A DNA stretch of 64,000 nt from Nemopilema nomurai (Eukaryota > Cnidaria > Scyphozoa > Rhizostomeae > Rhizostomatidae): NCBI GenBank assembly GCA_003864495.1, contig ML133487.1:310001-374000 (forward strand), read 5' to 3'. Shown piece by piece: positions 48,661-61,700 of this stretch. Position 1 is the stretch's first letter; each line of letters begins with the position of its first letter. A program made the translations under genes and the position numbers. A model generated the notes under the pieces. It was not told the DNA's origin. It did no database searches and saw nothing but the letters and a program-made list of their open reading frames with translations.

Positions 48661-51600
48661 ATGCAAATGTGTAACGATACAGTGTGTAAATATCAACAAC
48701 TGTCTCCTACTCGAAGTACTTGTTTTGTAGCTTTTTGCACAGTCTCGAGGGTTAAAGGTAGGTAATTTTTTCTTGACAATCTTTTTAGTTTTGGCCACAT
48801 CTAAAAGGTGGCCAAAAGCTGATTTCATATATTTTAAATGCTCAGTCTAAGTGTTATTTTGCTTTCAGATGAAGAAGCTGAATACTTTGCCATAGAGCCT
48901 GGATGGAAGTCTTACTGTAAGCACAACATACCATGATATACTTAATATACATAGTCATATTTGATGACGTTGATACATTAACATGGATGACAAAAAGTGT
49001 CTTTGGTTGCCTGAAAGTCACCAGAGGTACATATCAAGAAAGACCTTCCTGTTCAAGGCCGCTCTCCCCCCCTCCCTCCGATCCATGAATGCCCTCTTAA
49101 GGGTGTATGATTTAAGTTTTGAATTTATGTCAATGTGTCAAGTATTGACAATTGAATGGCAAGTCCAAAGTATGATTAAATAATTATATATATAAAGTCA
49201 TTTGCAACCAGGCGTTGCAACATTTGAAATTGCAGTGACTAACATGTAAGAAGTAATCTTTATGCATTGCTCTGATATATACCTTTTCTTTATTTGTTAT
49301 TGCTTTGAGTGATTTATAAATTTGTGTCATTTATAAATTACTCAACCTTCAGAACCAAGGACTGAATGAGGATGCTGATACAAAAGATATAGAGGAACAC
49401 TTAGACATGCAGACCCAATTGCTTATAAAATTCTATTACTCTGCATAACTTCTGAATTCAATTTCTATTTTCAGTGTACCAGCTCCAACTCAGGGCCCCA
49501 AAACCACAAGCAGTGGCCCAGTCTAATGAGGTATTTTTGTTAATTTTCAAAGCATATGCTAGATGGTATATGCATAAACAATAGTTTGGCTAATGTCTAA
49601 TTTCAGTACACATCAATAAAAACATACTGTCACCACAAAGTTCACTAGATAAGACCATCAACAAGAAGATATGCTCTCCAGATTCATAAACTCAAAGTTA
49701 GCCAACCCATGGCTTCAGGAGTACATTTCTTGGAAAGGGAATTGAATTGATTCTGACTTGCCCTGGCTTGTTTTCTGTCATGAGACCCATGCATGACAAG
49801 TAATTGGTACCTTTTAGGTGGGATAGCTCTTTAGCCCCTGTCCCTAATAAAACTTTTAATGAATAGAAATATTGTTAATTTTTAAGCTTGATGTAGGTGT
49901 CATATAATTAATTACCTATCAAATTTTTTTTTATATTTCTTTGAAAATTTTATCCTGTAGGTAGAAGAACAGCCTTACTTTTATGACGAAGAGTATGTAT
50001 AAGTTGATTTCTTCTTTTAGTCAAGTTTACTAGAAACATTACCTTGTTCCTAAAACCTCCAGTTCAGTGATGTAAATTATAGCTAGCCTTAGCAGTTGTT
50101 CAAAGAACAATGAATAATATGTATGATTGTTTATATGTTAACAATGTTTGCTGATATTGGCTTATATTTTTAAATACTATTTTTATTGACTTGAAATAAC
50201 GGAGACAAACTGATTTTACTTTTTTGTTTGCTGCCAATCATGTTATGAGTAATGTAATTAGACATCTTTAACTTTTGCATGACACTGGGTTCAGTTTTTA
50301 TTAATTGCTTCATTATTATTACTGGTAAATCAAGAGCTCTTGCTTTCAAAGGTACCATGGCAGTATTTCAAGAGCAGAGGCAGAGCATCTCGTTTCTGGT
50401 CAAGATGGATTATATCTCACTCGAAAAAGTCAAAATAAACCAGGAACATATGCCTTGACATTTAGGTGAGCAGACTTTGTAAAATTGACAGTGGTCTATA
50501 AAAAATTGAAAGCAGAGAATTACAAGGAGACTGAGTGGCAACTGAGAAAAATTAGAAGGTTTTGTGCGCTAATGCTAATTGCTATTTCATAAGAATGTCA
50601 AACTTTTGCAAAACCATGTCCCCTAACTGTTATACTGTGATAATAACAATAAAAAAAACGTTTAATAAAGGCTAATAAAAGTTTAATAAAGGCTAATGGT
50701 ATTGTGAGTTGTATTGGCTTTTCATACAGACATTACAAAATCAAAGCATACAATTTTGAAGGCCTTCAATCTACTTGCAAGCCAGTATGGGCTTTTTCAA
50801 GTTTCTTTCTTGTAACTAACGAATACCCTGCTAAAGCTTACCAGCAGTTGTTGTTTTATCATGTTGCTGTTCTAGATATGGTATTATATTATCAATGTTT
50901 TTTTAGTTTTGGGGGAGTTCCAAGGAATTTCAGGCTGTACTATGATCATGTGGAAAATTCTCATTTTGTAGGTATGATGACATAAAATTCAAATAAAGAC
51001 TCTTTTTGTTTGAAAAAATATTCTCAATAAGATAAAGTATACACATATATTTGAAGTCTTTCTTGGGCTGAATACACTTAAACTTTGCAATTGTGGTTTT
51101 ATTCATAAATATATTAGATAATGTTTGTATATTGCAAAAAAGTGAAGCTTAAAATCTGAACGAAAATTCTCCCGTCTGTCTCAATGCAAGATAAATTTGT
51201 AATTATTTTATGCTATATTTCTTGTTCAACATGTTTTCAAAGAGCCTTTTATTCTCCAAAGCTGAAAAGCGGTTTGAGTCAGTTTACGATCTTGTGGCGG
51301 ATGGGCTGATTACAATGTACATGGATGCTAATGCTAAAGATTACATTGAAGATATGTCAATCAAAGTGTCGGAAGAAGTGAATGCATCGCAAAATGCTAT
51401 AAACGAGAATCGAAAATCACTCAATGTAACTAGTAGCGGAAACGAACTGGTAAATGAACCCCCACTTTCATTGTTTGTTAATTAGGTACAGTTTGTTCCC
51501 TTTATTCATGCTCATTAAGTGTTGTGCTGCAGTGTACCTTAATTGTTATTTCTCTCTCCTTTTTATGCATATGCATGCGCTCAATGATTCGATTTTCTCC

Positions 51601-54600
51601 ACGGAATTGGACATTTACGTCGATTGCTGGGTACAAACTTTACTGAGAAGCAGGGGTTTTCCGTTTCTTTTAAGGATTTATCGTATCTTTAATTCTAGAA
51701 AGTTAATATTGAAAAATGTTTTGCCATACTACATTATATGACAGTCAAGTGTTGAATTTTGTGCTTTGCATTTTGTAAATTTTGTATGTGACATTCAGCC
51801 TTAGCTTATGATAAAACCTGCTTCACGTTTGTACCTAATTACAGGTGAGGGAAGACAAAAGCTGGATAGTATTTCTAAGAGAAAAAGCATGAAGCCTTCT
51901 GAGTTGGAGAAGCACCATAATTTTAAGGTGTGTTGATTTTTCACTATCATTGAGTATTTGATTGTTTAAGGAGAATTTTTTCATCCCCATACGTTTACTT
52001 TGCTTTTGTTGTAGATTTTTACACTTGGCAGGTGAAGCTGAAGGAGAAAGTGAAGACGGATGTATGTAAATGAAAATTATATATGAAATCGGTTAGGTGG
52101 TTTTCTCTAGGTAGGAATGCACAGAAATCATCGGTAGCTTCCATTTTGGAAGAAAGCCACACAGTTGATTGTGCACTTGTTCGAGTCACATGTTGATTGC
52201 TCAGTGATCAATCAATATGATCAATCAATGATCAATCAATCAATCAATCCCGTCTCCTTTGGCTGTTTCTTTCAGGTGCATAACTTTTATGGGCCACATT
52301 GGTGCGATCACTGCAAGAACTTCATGTGGGGCTTGAAGGCGCAGGGTGTCAAATGCCAAGGTAAGCAAGCGTTCCTCGTTTGTACTTAGTTGTCTGCCAT
52401 GAAGACATGGAAAGACATTCTGTTTCTTTGCAGTGAGATCTCTCTGTCCATTCACCATTAGCCTTGGCGTCAGTTAGTTTCCAGTAGAAGTCGAGTTCAT
52501 TTGCATTCAGATACGAATGGATTTAAGTATACAGAATCATGATTCCATAACAATCGTCTTTGCATATGCATTAAGTATATGGTTCTTCTGCCCATGCCTT
52601 CATTTCTGTTTACAATTCCCTTTTTAGGCCTTTGACTGACGTATCTATGCTTTCTCCCATTATGCACCCAGCTATGCCTTGAAGCGGGCAACTGTTACCC
52701 TGCGCTTTATTTGCAGTGTTTTCAACGCGAGGCTATTATTACAAATTACCCGTCTCTATTCAGACTGTGGGTTCAATGCGCACAAACAGTGTTCCGACCG
52801 CATTCCAGCCCGCTGCGTTCCTGACAAGCGTCTTGTGAAAAGAGGTATGAACCAATCTCCGATTTGTCATGCTTTAAGGGTGACTACCTCAATGATTCCT
52901 GGAGATGCCAGTGGTGGCAAAACCTCCTTCGTTATGTACCCCGTGCCTTTATGTCTTTTCTTATTTAGTTTTTTCTTATTTTTTGTTGTTGTAGCCAACA
53001 ACCAATGGGATTTGTGTACTTCTTTGTAGTACCTTATAGTTTCTCTTGCAAGTCGTCTCTCATATCGCTAGAACCCCATGACTGGTTAAAATTTATTTCG
53101 AAATTATTTAAGAATTATATGGAATGTGAGACAACATTTCATCTTTAGAGTTGCTACATCCTCCACTGAAGTTAAATTTGATGTATACTGTAGTCTGGGT
53201 TTGATGAGAACCGCAAGTTGGCGCTTGCGTTATGGTGGGGTAGTTGTAAGATTGGGAACACAGAGGTTCAAAAATTGCTTGATCCATTTTTAGTGTTTGG
53301 CGTTGATTTGACGACGCTAGTCAAGGCGTACAATTCGAAGAGACCTGATGTCGTTGACAGCTGTATCAGTGAAGTTGAGGCCAGAGGTACGTTGACAGTG
53401 GCTTTGTGCTAACTTATTCTCATTGTCTTACGAAGAGTTGTTTACAAATAAAGACTTGTTATTCTTGTGGCAAACCTTTTGATAGAAGGCTTTTTATAAG
53501 CAGATTTGTGATGTCTCCAAATCCACCCTCAGAAGATTTTGTTATAAGTGGTAAATGCCATTAGTCCCATGGAAGCCATTGATTTATTTTTTTACCAAGA
53601 ATTTCATGTGATTCAGGTTTAAGACAAGAAGGTATCTACAGAATATCAGGATTTGCTGACGATGTGGAAAATTTGAAAAATACTATTGATAAAGGTTTGA
53701 TGGATAAGTTTTTCGCGTAATGTTATTTATGCATTTTATATCTCACTAGCTCTCTGACTTTATGTCTGTATTAAATTGCATGATTGCCAATAAAATGCTA
53801 TTTAATTACTACATCAAGTAGTTTTGTGAGTCCTTTCAAAATGCATCTTCTATAGATCTTTAAAGGAGCATCCTTTCCTCTCGGCTTTTCTGGCGCCAAT
53901 TCAGTGATAAAGCGAGGAGGGGAAGGAGGGGGTGGGGTACCGTTGCTTACGGAGCTTAACTAGTTGACTATTAGCTGAGCAGTAATTTTTTCTTTCACTC
54001 CCCTCGCCTCGTTGTAACTGCAAATTAATATTAGCAATGGTGATTTATTTTTTTCAGATGGTGCTGTTCCAGATTTGAGCGAAAAATCGTTTTCTGATAT
54101 TAATGTTATTTCTGGACTTTTGAAACTCTACTTTCGATCGTTACCTATTCCACTAATAACTTTTGAAACGTACGGAAGCTTCATGGCAGCATCCAGTAAG
54201 TGTTTTTCTTTGTTATAAATCTTTGCAGTTTGCATTATCACTCAGCTGTTTGCATTGCAGTTTGCATTATCACTCAGCTAATGCGAGTTTCTGTTGCTGG
54301 TAGTAACACGATTTGTCATAGTAACCAGCGATCCTCATAACCACAGAGTGTATTTCCAAACAATCCACAGATGATAAACTTTTTTTGTAATTGTGCTCAG
54401 TAAATACTTTGGCAAAGCCGATTTTTTTATTTTGTGTATTTTTCCCATTGCGTAATTGTCAAATAAATGGTGAATAAAATTAGTGCCTTTAAACAAAAAC
54501 ATACCCCTTGCCTCCAGTCCACCCAACAGTAACGGGTTGCTAGTTGGAACATAAGAAGAACTACCTAGTTGGAACTACCTCGTCCCACCCTGGCTTGTTC

Positions 54601-55713
54601 AAATGTCCTGACATTTACCTTTCTGTGTATTCTTTTTAGAGATTACGGACAGCGTTGAACGAATGAAAGCATTTCACACAGCACTTATGAAGTTACCTGC
54701 AGCTCACTATGAAACTTTGAAGTTTCTCATGAGACATCTACAAGGGTATGTATACCTTCTATGAAACTTTGAAGTTTCTCATGAGACATTTACAAGGGTA
54801 TGTATACCTTCTATGAAATTTTGAAGTTTCTCATGAGACATCTACAAGGGTATGTATACCTTCTATGAAACATTGAAGTTTCTCATAAGACATCTACAAG
54901 GGTATGTATACCTTCGTGCAAGGTGCAGAGTCAGACAGCATATCAATGCAGCAATAATTTTGGCAGAAATCTGACTTCAACTTTTCTTTGAGTTGATGGT
55001 CATTATTTATTGCCAATGCCATTTATTTCAATAAGCGAATCATATTTTCTATTGAATATTTTCAATCAACAGTCGTTTCAAGTGCATGTTCTTTTCCCTA
55101 TAAAACTGTCTACAATTTGTCTACAAACTGTAGGGTAATATGATATTGTCGTCCAAGCATAGTTCTGTACCACGCATGCTGATACTGACTTTATCAGATT
55201 GGTTTTGAATTTGATCTCAACATGTTTACCAGAGCAGTTGCGGAATATTCACACGACAGTTCTAGCATTCAAAACACGTCCAAAATAGCCTCACTACCTT
55301 CACGACACCAGTTTGTTTATTAATAGAGAGACAAACAACGAATTGTTTTAAAATAAAGTACATAGAAGTAGAGAACACTTGAGAAGTAGCTTGAGGCAGC
55401 CTTGGATCTGCAGAGTGTAACCTCGCAGCCTCATATTGAGATACGAGGTAGCAACCATGCTTATTCGCTTTGTGTGCGTAAGAGGTTGTGGAATGCCCAG
55501 TTCTGATGTTCATAAGCTATTCTGCCTCGTTGCAGGGTTACGCGATGCCAGGGCGTGAACCGTATGACATCTCACAACCTGGGAGTCGTTTTCGGGCCTA
55601 CCTTGCTCAGAGCCCCCGACTCGGAGGCAATGGCTGCTATTTCGGACCTTCCCAATCAAAGGCTTGTCGCTGAAGTGCTTATTACCGAACAGGATATTTT
55701 ATTTGATAATTAA
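48661..55713 (+). CDS. CHN1: Chimaerin (SH2-C1-RhoGAP, Rac GTPase-activating protein)
   Basis: A diacylglycerol-responsive GAP for Rac, acting at membranes downstream of tyrosine-kinase receptors. Exons: 48661-48757 (tentative), 48869-48916, 49475-49530, 49961-49992, 50352-50465, 50907-50971, 51262-51449, 51850-51927, 52276-52360, 52764-52844, 53294-53386, 53617-53694, 54058-54195, 54640-54745, 55536-55713; about 478 residues (human CHN1 is 459). Features: PGWKSYLYQLQ; SH2 from [13 protein letters not shown] with the FLVR-type Arg in LYLTRKS, to [17 protein letters not shown]1 with the exact pattern H-x12-C-x2-C-x13-C-x2-C-x4-H-x2-C-x7-C across exons 8-10; RhoGAP with the arginine finger in EGIYRISG and [12 protein letters not shown]; ends EQDILFDN. 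Exon 1 is uncertain: it is open, phase-compatible and separated by a 111-bp intron, but its sequence does not resemble the vertebrate N-terminus. The exon 7-8 junction is also ambiguous. CHN1 and CHN2 are vertebrate paralogues, so the symbol denotes the family. Confidence 0.92.
52205..52249. repeat. Tetranucleotide (ATCA)n repeat
   Basis: Imperfect ATCA units lie just upstream of the acceptor of the first C1-encoding exon of chimaerin. This is a microsatellite. Confidence 0.75.
53914..53938 (+). repeat. G-rich tract in chimaerin intron 12
   Basis: Runs of GGGG, GGGGG and GGGG plus flanking GG pairs within 25 bases of AT-rich intron, marginally compatible with a G-quadruplex in DNA or pre-mRNA. 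There are only three long runs, so a four-tetrad structure is unlikely. Confidence 0.45.
54225..54279. repeat. 23-bp direct duplication
   Basis: GCAGTTTGCATTATCACTCA and three further bases occur identically at 54225 and 54257 (32-bp period) in the intron after chimaerin exon 13. Confidence 0.75.
54707..54914 (+). repeat. CHN1: 4 x 52-bp tandem array spanning an exon end and donor
   Basis: Units begin at 54707, 54759, 54811 and 54863 and differ from each other by one or two bases. Each carries the end of the exon coding FLMRHLQG plus GG|GTATGT. Only the first copy is in the normal transcript model; the other three are intronic copies of the exon end with an intact donor. Confidence 0.9.
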
Positions 55714-55749
55714 TTACCTGAGAAGTAAATATATTTTACTTTTTTATGA

Positions 55750-55755
55750 AATAAA
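55750..55755 (+). promoter_or_regulatory. CHN1: Poly(A) signal of chimaerin
   Basis: AATAAA lies 37 bases after the TAA at 55711-55713, so the 3' UTR would be very short (about 55-70 bases). Confidence 0.55.
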
Positions 55756-58700
55756 AACCTTTTTGTTACTTTGTCATCAGCCAGAAGTATATTTTAAACT
55801 TTGAAAAACATGTCTTATAAGATGCGGGGGCTTTATGTTGAAACGTATTTGAAATAACATTATTCGCCAATAATACATTTTACTCTTAAGAAGATTTATT
55901 GTACATAGATTTGTTAGTTTGTCTCCTTGTTAGCGGGGTGCGACTTAGTTTACCAGTAAATATGGCCTTAAGTACTTTTTATGAGCCAATTTATTCAATC
56001 CACCTTCAGTGTTTCTATACTTTCTCCAACTCAGTATCGTAATATCTATATTATATAGTAAGATATTACTTTAAATATCGCCCGGGTGAAGAGTCTATCG
56101 CCCTTTTAATTGCTTTCTGAATAAAAGATTAGGCGTACGAAAAAAATGACGCTTCGTTCATCAGTGTCTCATCTAGTCATTATTTGCACGATTTCCAGAA
56201 TCAAAAAGGCGAACTCATTCCTAGGCAATCATGAATCACAAATAATGAGTTTTCTTTAATCAGCTAGATTCTTTCCAAAAATACAGTGGTCACGGAAAAG
56301 TACCTCTCATAATTTTTTGGATTCTGGAAGTCTCATTTTCAAGGAACATTATCCCATACAAACGTTTTATAGAACTGCCCATATGTTTTTGCTCAGTTTA
56401 CAAATATTTATACTGTTGTTCTGAAGACTGCTGTCTGATCTTAGAGCTTTTTCAACTATGGTAAGTTTGAAATTCAAGATTTTTTATCATTGGATCAAGG
56501 TGGCTAATGATAGTTCTAATACTTGGCATCGTGGTAACTAACAGAATTCAAAAGGAACCTTATTTTCTTAACTCTGCAAAATGAGAGAAATGTATTTCTT
56601 CCTCACCTAGTGCAATTTGCATTTGCATAAACGCTACTCAAAATTTTTCTAACCAGAATAGCATTTAACAAAAAAAGATCTGATGGAAACACCTACATTT
56701 TTTAAAGTAATGTTAGAATTCGAGGTACGGGGGAGCACTTCTGTCATCTTCTTTCCATCATCCTCTTATGCCGCAAAAAGTTAGCACCACAAAGTATGGA
56801 AACGGGGCAGCTGAAATATGTGACGCCTTCACGGTTGCGATTGACGGTACTGCAAATTTTCCAAAGGACTCAGTTGGGAAATGTAACAGTGGCGCGAGCA
56901 AATACTTGAGAAACTTAGAAACCTTTATTATACTGCATAGAAACAAAACTCTTTTCGTGTCGCCAGGAAATTAAGCATTTCAATGTGGTAAAAGCCAATC
57001 TTGACGACGTCATATGAATTCCAAATGGTGTAACATTTATGTAACCATTAAGGTTGGGGTGGATATTGAGGTTGGGGTGGGGGGTTGGGGATCAGGGTGA
57101 CGCAGCCCATCTTGTTAAAATTTTCGAAGAAACTTGGAGAGGCTCAGCCTCCCCTCATTGCTCGTGCTTAGAAAGATGCAAGAATAAAACATTTTCTTAC
57201 TTCATAGAGCTGGTCAAGTCTTCTCTCGGTGGTATTCCTTCCTGCTAGATTGAGGAAGATCTACCTTGTACAAAGCCCTGAGACAAGGCATGAGAGGCAT
57301 GGCATCAGGAACCGCGCCCATTTCCCCCACCACTGCAGCAGGTCCCCCTTGCTACAATTTTACGACTGCATCCCTGGATGTAGCATACTTAATGCTCTGT
57401 TTGACAAGCTTTTTCAGATTTAGTCATCAGGTCTTAAAAAAGGACTTCGGGTATTGGCTTACCCCCACTACTTACGTCATCGGTCAAGAAATAACCCCAA
57501 ATTGTCAAAAATGCATAAATTAGCTACTGATTTTGATACCAATTGAATCTGTTTCAAAAAAATGGGTTACCCAGTTTGCTAGATTGTACACAGTACATAG
57601 TTCAGGTAGCAATTGACATATTTACTAGATGGTACAGCACTGCACTTATTGGTAAAATATTTTGGAATTTTTATAAAAATCTATTTTTCGCGCAATTTCG
57701 ACGAAACTGTCTTCATTGTTCAGGCGAAATTCCTTCGCACATTTTGAAGCCTCCATCTGAAACGTAGGTCAGTCGACCTGACGCCGAAGACGGACGTTTA
57801 TCTCCTGAGAAGACAACCGAAACAAATTACTTGCGTTCGCTTAAATTCGGATAGCTGTTGAGGAATGTTAATATAATATACACAAATCTAACTCAAAGGT
57901 AAACTTATAACTTCTTATTTGGACTAATTTGCCTGGACTGTACGAACTGTTTTGCTAGAAAACTTTCAGGATTTGAACTTGGGGCGCTAGGCCGTAATGT
58001 GTTGTACGCCGACAAACTATTTCCTTTTCATTGAAACCAATTTAGATTCACGGTTGGCGATGGTTTTAATGTTAACGAACCAGATAGACTAATTTTATTT
58101 CGGTTTTCATTTGTTAAGATTAATTTAAAGTGTAGATCGGACAAAGACTAGGCATAGCCCATTCTAGATTTTCACAACAAATCGATGCTCATTTTGAGTC
58201 TAAACTATTAGCACAGGTAGTTATTCAACTGAGTTGATTCAAAATGATTATAGTTAGTTTGCATGCCATGGTTACCCGATAATGATCTCCCGCGGAGGAT
58301 TGTTCCCTTTTTAATGCATTGATATGCGAAAACAATTCTTTCAAATCCGCACTTGGTTGCAATTTAGAGAACCTTTTTTATTTGCGACCGCATCGTTAAG
58401 TTATTTTCTGTGGCTAGGTATTGTTGCAATTAAAATCAATTTTATCTTTTCTTGCAGTCAGATTTGAAAGGTAGTTTGTTCAAATATTTAATTATCAATG
58501 AAAGCAATATTTGTTGAACTAAATCGTAAACTTATAGTTTGCTCATTCTAGTTATATAAAGTTTTCTTTAGTTGTTAAAGTGTATTAATTAATAATTAAA
58601 GTTGATGTGTGTAGTGGTATGGAATGACAGCCACAAGTTAACGGTGTCCTTATTTGAATAGAGGTGTTTGAGAAAGCTTCTTTGGTTATTGATGTTTCCT

Positions 58701-58756
58701 GTTGATTTGTAGTATTTTACTAATTAGTAACATTTCCATTACCTCAGGTGTGCAAA
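55756..58756. other. Chimaerin to PTTG1IP intergenic region
   Basis: AT-rich DNA with no convincing gene. It contains a G-rich tract at 57052-57090. Immediately before the PTTG1IP ATG, the sequence ATTACCTCAG|GTGTGCAAAATG looks like a splice acceptor, so a non-coding 5' UTR exon of PTTG1IP may lie in this interval. Confidence 0.5.
57052..57090 (+). repeat. G-quadruplex-capable G-rich tract
   Basis: Four runs of four or more G (GGGG, GGGG, GGGGGG, GGGG) occur within about 35 bases in otherwise AT-rich intergenic DNA. The first loop is long (14 bases) and the others are short. Confidence 0.55.
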
Positions 58757-61700
58757 ATGGAAGTTAAGGCTCTCTGGGTTATTTGTGTTGCATTCTATCT
58801 TGCAAATTTATTCTGCATTGGGTCTGCAGCCAATGGTATGTGAATACTTTTTGTAGTTGATAATTTTTGCTTCTAAAACAAGTAAGGCAAATAGTATAGA
58901 TTAGTGTTTGAATGGCAGATGTATTGAAAAGTAAATCAGTGCTGAAAGTTTTACTGCTAGGACTAGAGTCACTTGCACACTTGCACTTGCATGATATTGC
59001 ACACACACACCTTAGCACACATGCTTTATTTATATTGCTTCTTTAGAAACTTTTCAATCTACTTGTGTGTTTTGCAAGGAGGTTCCCTGGACTTGATCCA
59101 TAATTGCTACTAGAAGTAATCTATATGCTTTTCATTTATTTTGAAAAGTTTATGCAATTTTTATGTCTGCACCTTAGATTTATTCATAAATGCACTGTCA
59201 TAGGACCTGTATATAACAGCTAGATGTGAAAAAGATCACCAAATTATTGATTAGGAAACTATTAATATTAATAATTAGCAGTGTAACCAATCAATTTCTG
59301 GGGTAGAAAACCAGACAACGGTAGATACAAACATGCTGTGGCAACAACTAAAGAAAATTTCAAATTAATGGATGCATCTTCTTCATGTTGTATGTGGCAA
59401 GCAAGCTGTATTGGGTCTCCAGGTTCCATTAATGCTTAAATTCTACAGAAGAGCAAATTTCCAAGAAATATTGAACAAGAGTAGTGAGATTGCAATAGAG
59501 GCAATTCATTTAGAATGCAAGGAACAAGTCAGTGACAGGGCGATCAGAATAACACAAATCTGTTGCTAAGAATCATCAGAAAGTTAAATCAACAATGCAT
59601 TGCATTTGTGTAGTACCTGACAGCCATACAAAGCATATTATGTCAGATGTATCCAGAGTTGGACAATCAAAATGTTTGAATTGGACAACTTGTAGTGTCC
59701 AGATTTATCTTTTAACCAGAGTCCATTATAGCAGGAGCTAGTTTCAGTAATTATTTTTTATTTTCAATTGGAGATTTAGTTTTTGTCCATAAAAGAGGCG
59801 TTTTCAAAATAGTGGGGTGTCTGTAAGGCAAGAGTTGACAGTATCTTCAAAGATCTTAGGAAATTATTTATGTTTTCAACTTACTTGCTTTATGTACTTT
59901 TATAAATGCTTTTATGATAGGTATCAAATGCTGTTAACTGATAATTAAACAATAACCACATTAAAATTGATTTACACATTTTTATTACGTATATATAGGT
60001 CTTGTTGATTTTCAATGTTGTTATTGTCACATGAGTGACACAGCTTCTTGTCAGATTGCTATTAGAAGAATTTTAATGTTCTCTAACAGATATTCTATTT
60101 TTGCCCAAATTTATAGGTGGGAAGTTTTTACTGATTTACAGACAGAAACTTATATTACTGTAAACGAAGGGGGCATTTACTCTCATCTAGAAAAAACTTG
60201 TTCCAGCCACTGTCCTTGGAAAGTGGAACTAATTTTTTGTAACCTATCTCTTGCAGACTCATGCACAAGTAAAAGTGGAGGCACATGCAGTGCTTGTGTG
60301 GAAAATTTTGATGTGAGTATCTTTTTAATTGAGAAAACCCTTTCCATTTGTATAATTGCTGAAAAGAATCTGAAGCCTCTTTTGATTTGCCTGGCCTTTT
60401 GATTGATTTTTGCTTGTTTGATAAACTTATTTTTTTAATTCTATATCTCTTGTCAATTCCCTCTAACAATTAACATAATGTTATGCTACTGATAGGCTGA
60501 GCTGCGGATAGAGTTTGCCAATGGCACTTCCCATACATTATTGTCTTTGTAACAATTCATTTGTTTATTATTGCATATTCTTAGTTGTTGAAGCTTGTAT
60601 ATATTGATCTTGATTCAAGCAATATGTAGACCTGAACTTTCTAGAGAAGGTTATTCAAAAGCATTGATTTTTTAGTGCTACTACTGTCAAAAGACAAAGT
60701 ACTGTGGTAAAAGGCCAGTGATAAAACCCTCTTCTTCTGAATGTTCAGGGGACTGGTATTCATATAAACAGTGTACAGGTAAATTAACCTCTGTACAATT
60801 TTATGTAAATGATGTGTAATGTAATAGACAAAGAAATTCCATCCATGGCTATTATCAAGGTAACTAAAAAGTCTACAATTATCAAGGATTAACTGCAGCC
60901 AAATGTATTGAAAGAGTTGTATAGTTATTACATTGTTTTAGTAAGGGCACAGTGTAAATCATCCAGTGTTAACCGAGGTTGGGAATAAGGTTACTATAGA
61001 TAATACCTTAGCTTGGTCAGGTTACTATAGATAATACAAAAGCCCTGTGATTTTTTTGGTAAATGTATTGTGAAAATTTGTTTGCATAGCTTCTTCAGTT
61101 GAACTTAATGGAATGAGGTCAGTGAATTGACGAAAAGGATAACCCTGCAACATATTTGTGGGCAAACCCAAATGCTAAGATATACACTGCCCAGGCAAGC
61201 AATTATGAAAGGAGCAGTTCAGAAAACCTTTCTTCCCTTCTAATTGTTTTTGGAACATTTCAATCCAAAATTGGGCATGGATTTCAATCTATTTTATTCT
61301 GATTATATTCCAACTCTTATGGCCTTAAAGAGACCAAAAATATACCTTCTTGGAATCCATTGAAAAATGTCCTTAGGCAAGACAGTGATACATCAGAGAC
61401 AAATAGGATATCAATTTTCAAATCTGCTCTTTAAATCTGTATAATAGATCAAACTATTATTTTCATTTAATATTATAAATATAAACTATTATCTATCAAA
61501 CAATTTTCATATGCTATTCTGCAGTGTCTGGCAATTTGCTGCTCATCATTGTGCCATGTGTTCTTGGAGCATTGCTAATCATCTTTCTCCTTGTGTGCTA
61601 CTGTTGTTGTTGCCGAAAATGTTCAAAACGAAGAACTGCAAAAAGGTAGGGATACACTGAAAGGGTCAATCGCAATGTTTGCCCAGGAATTTTTTCTATG

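Noticed and set aside
50704..50985. 93-codon open frame overlapping a chimaerin exon
   Set aside because: Only its end (50907-50971) is a real SH2 exon; upstream residues do not fit the SH2 fold and a TTTTAG acceptor precedes 50907.
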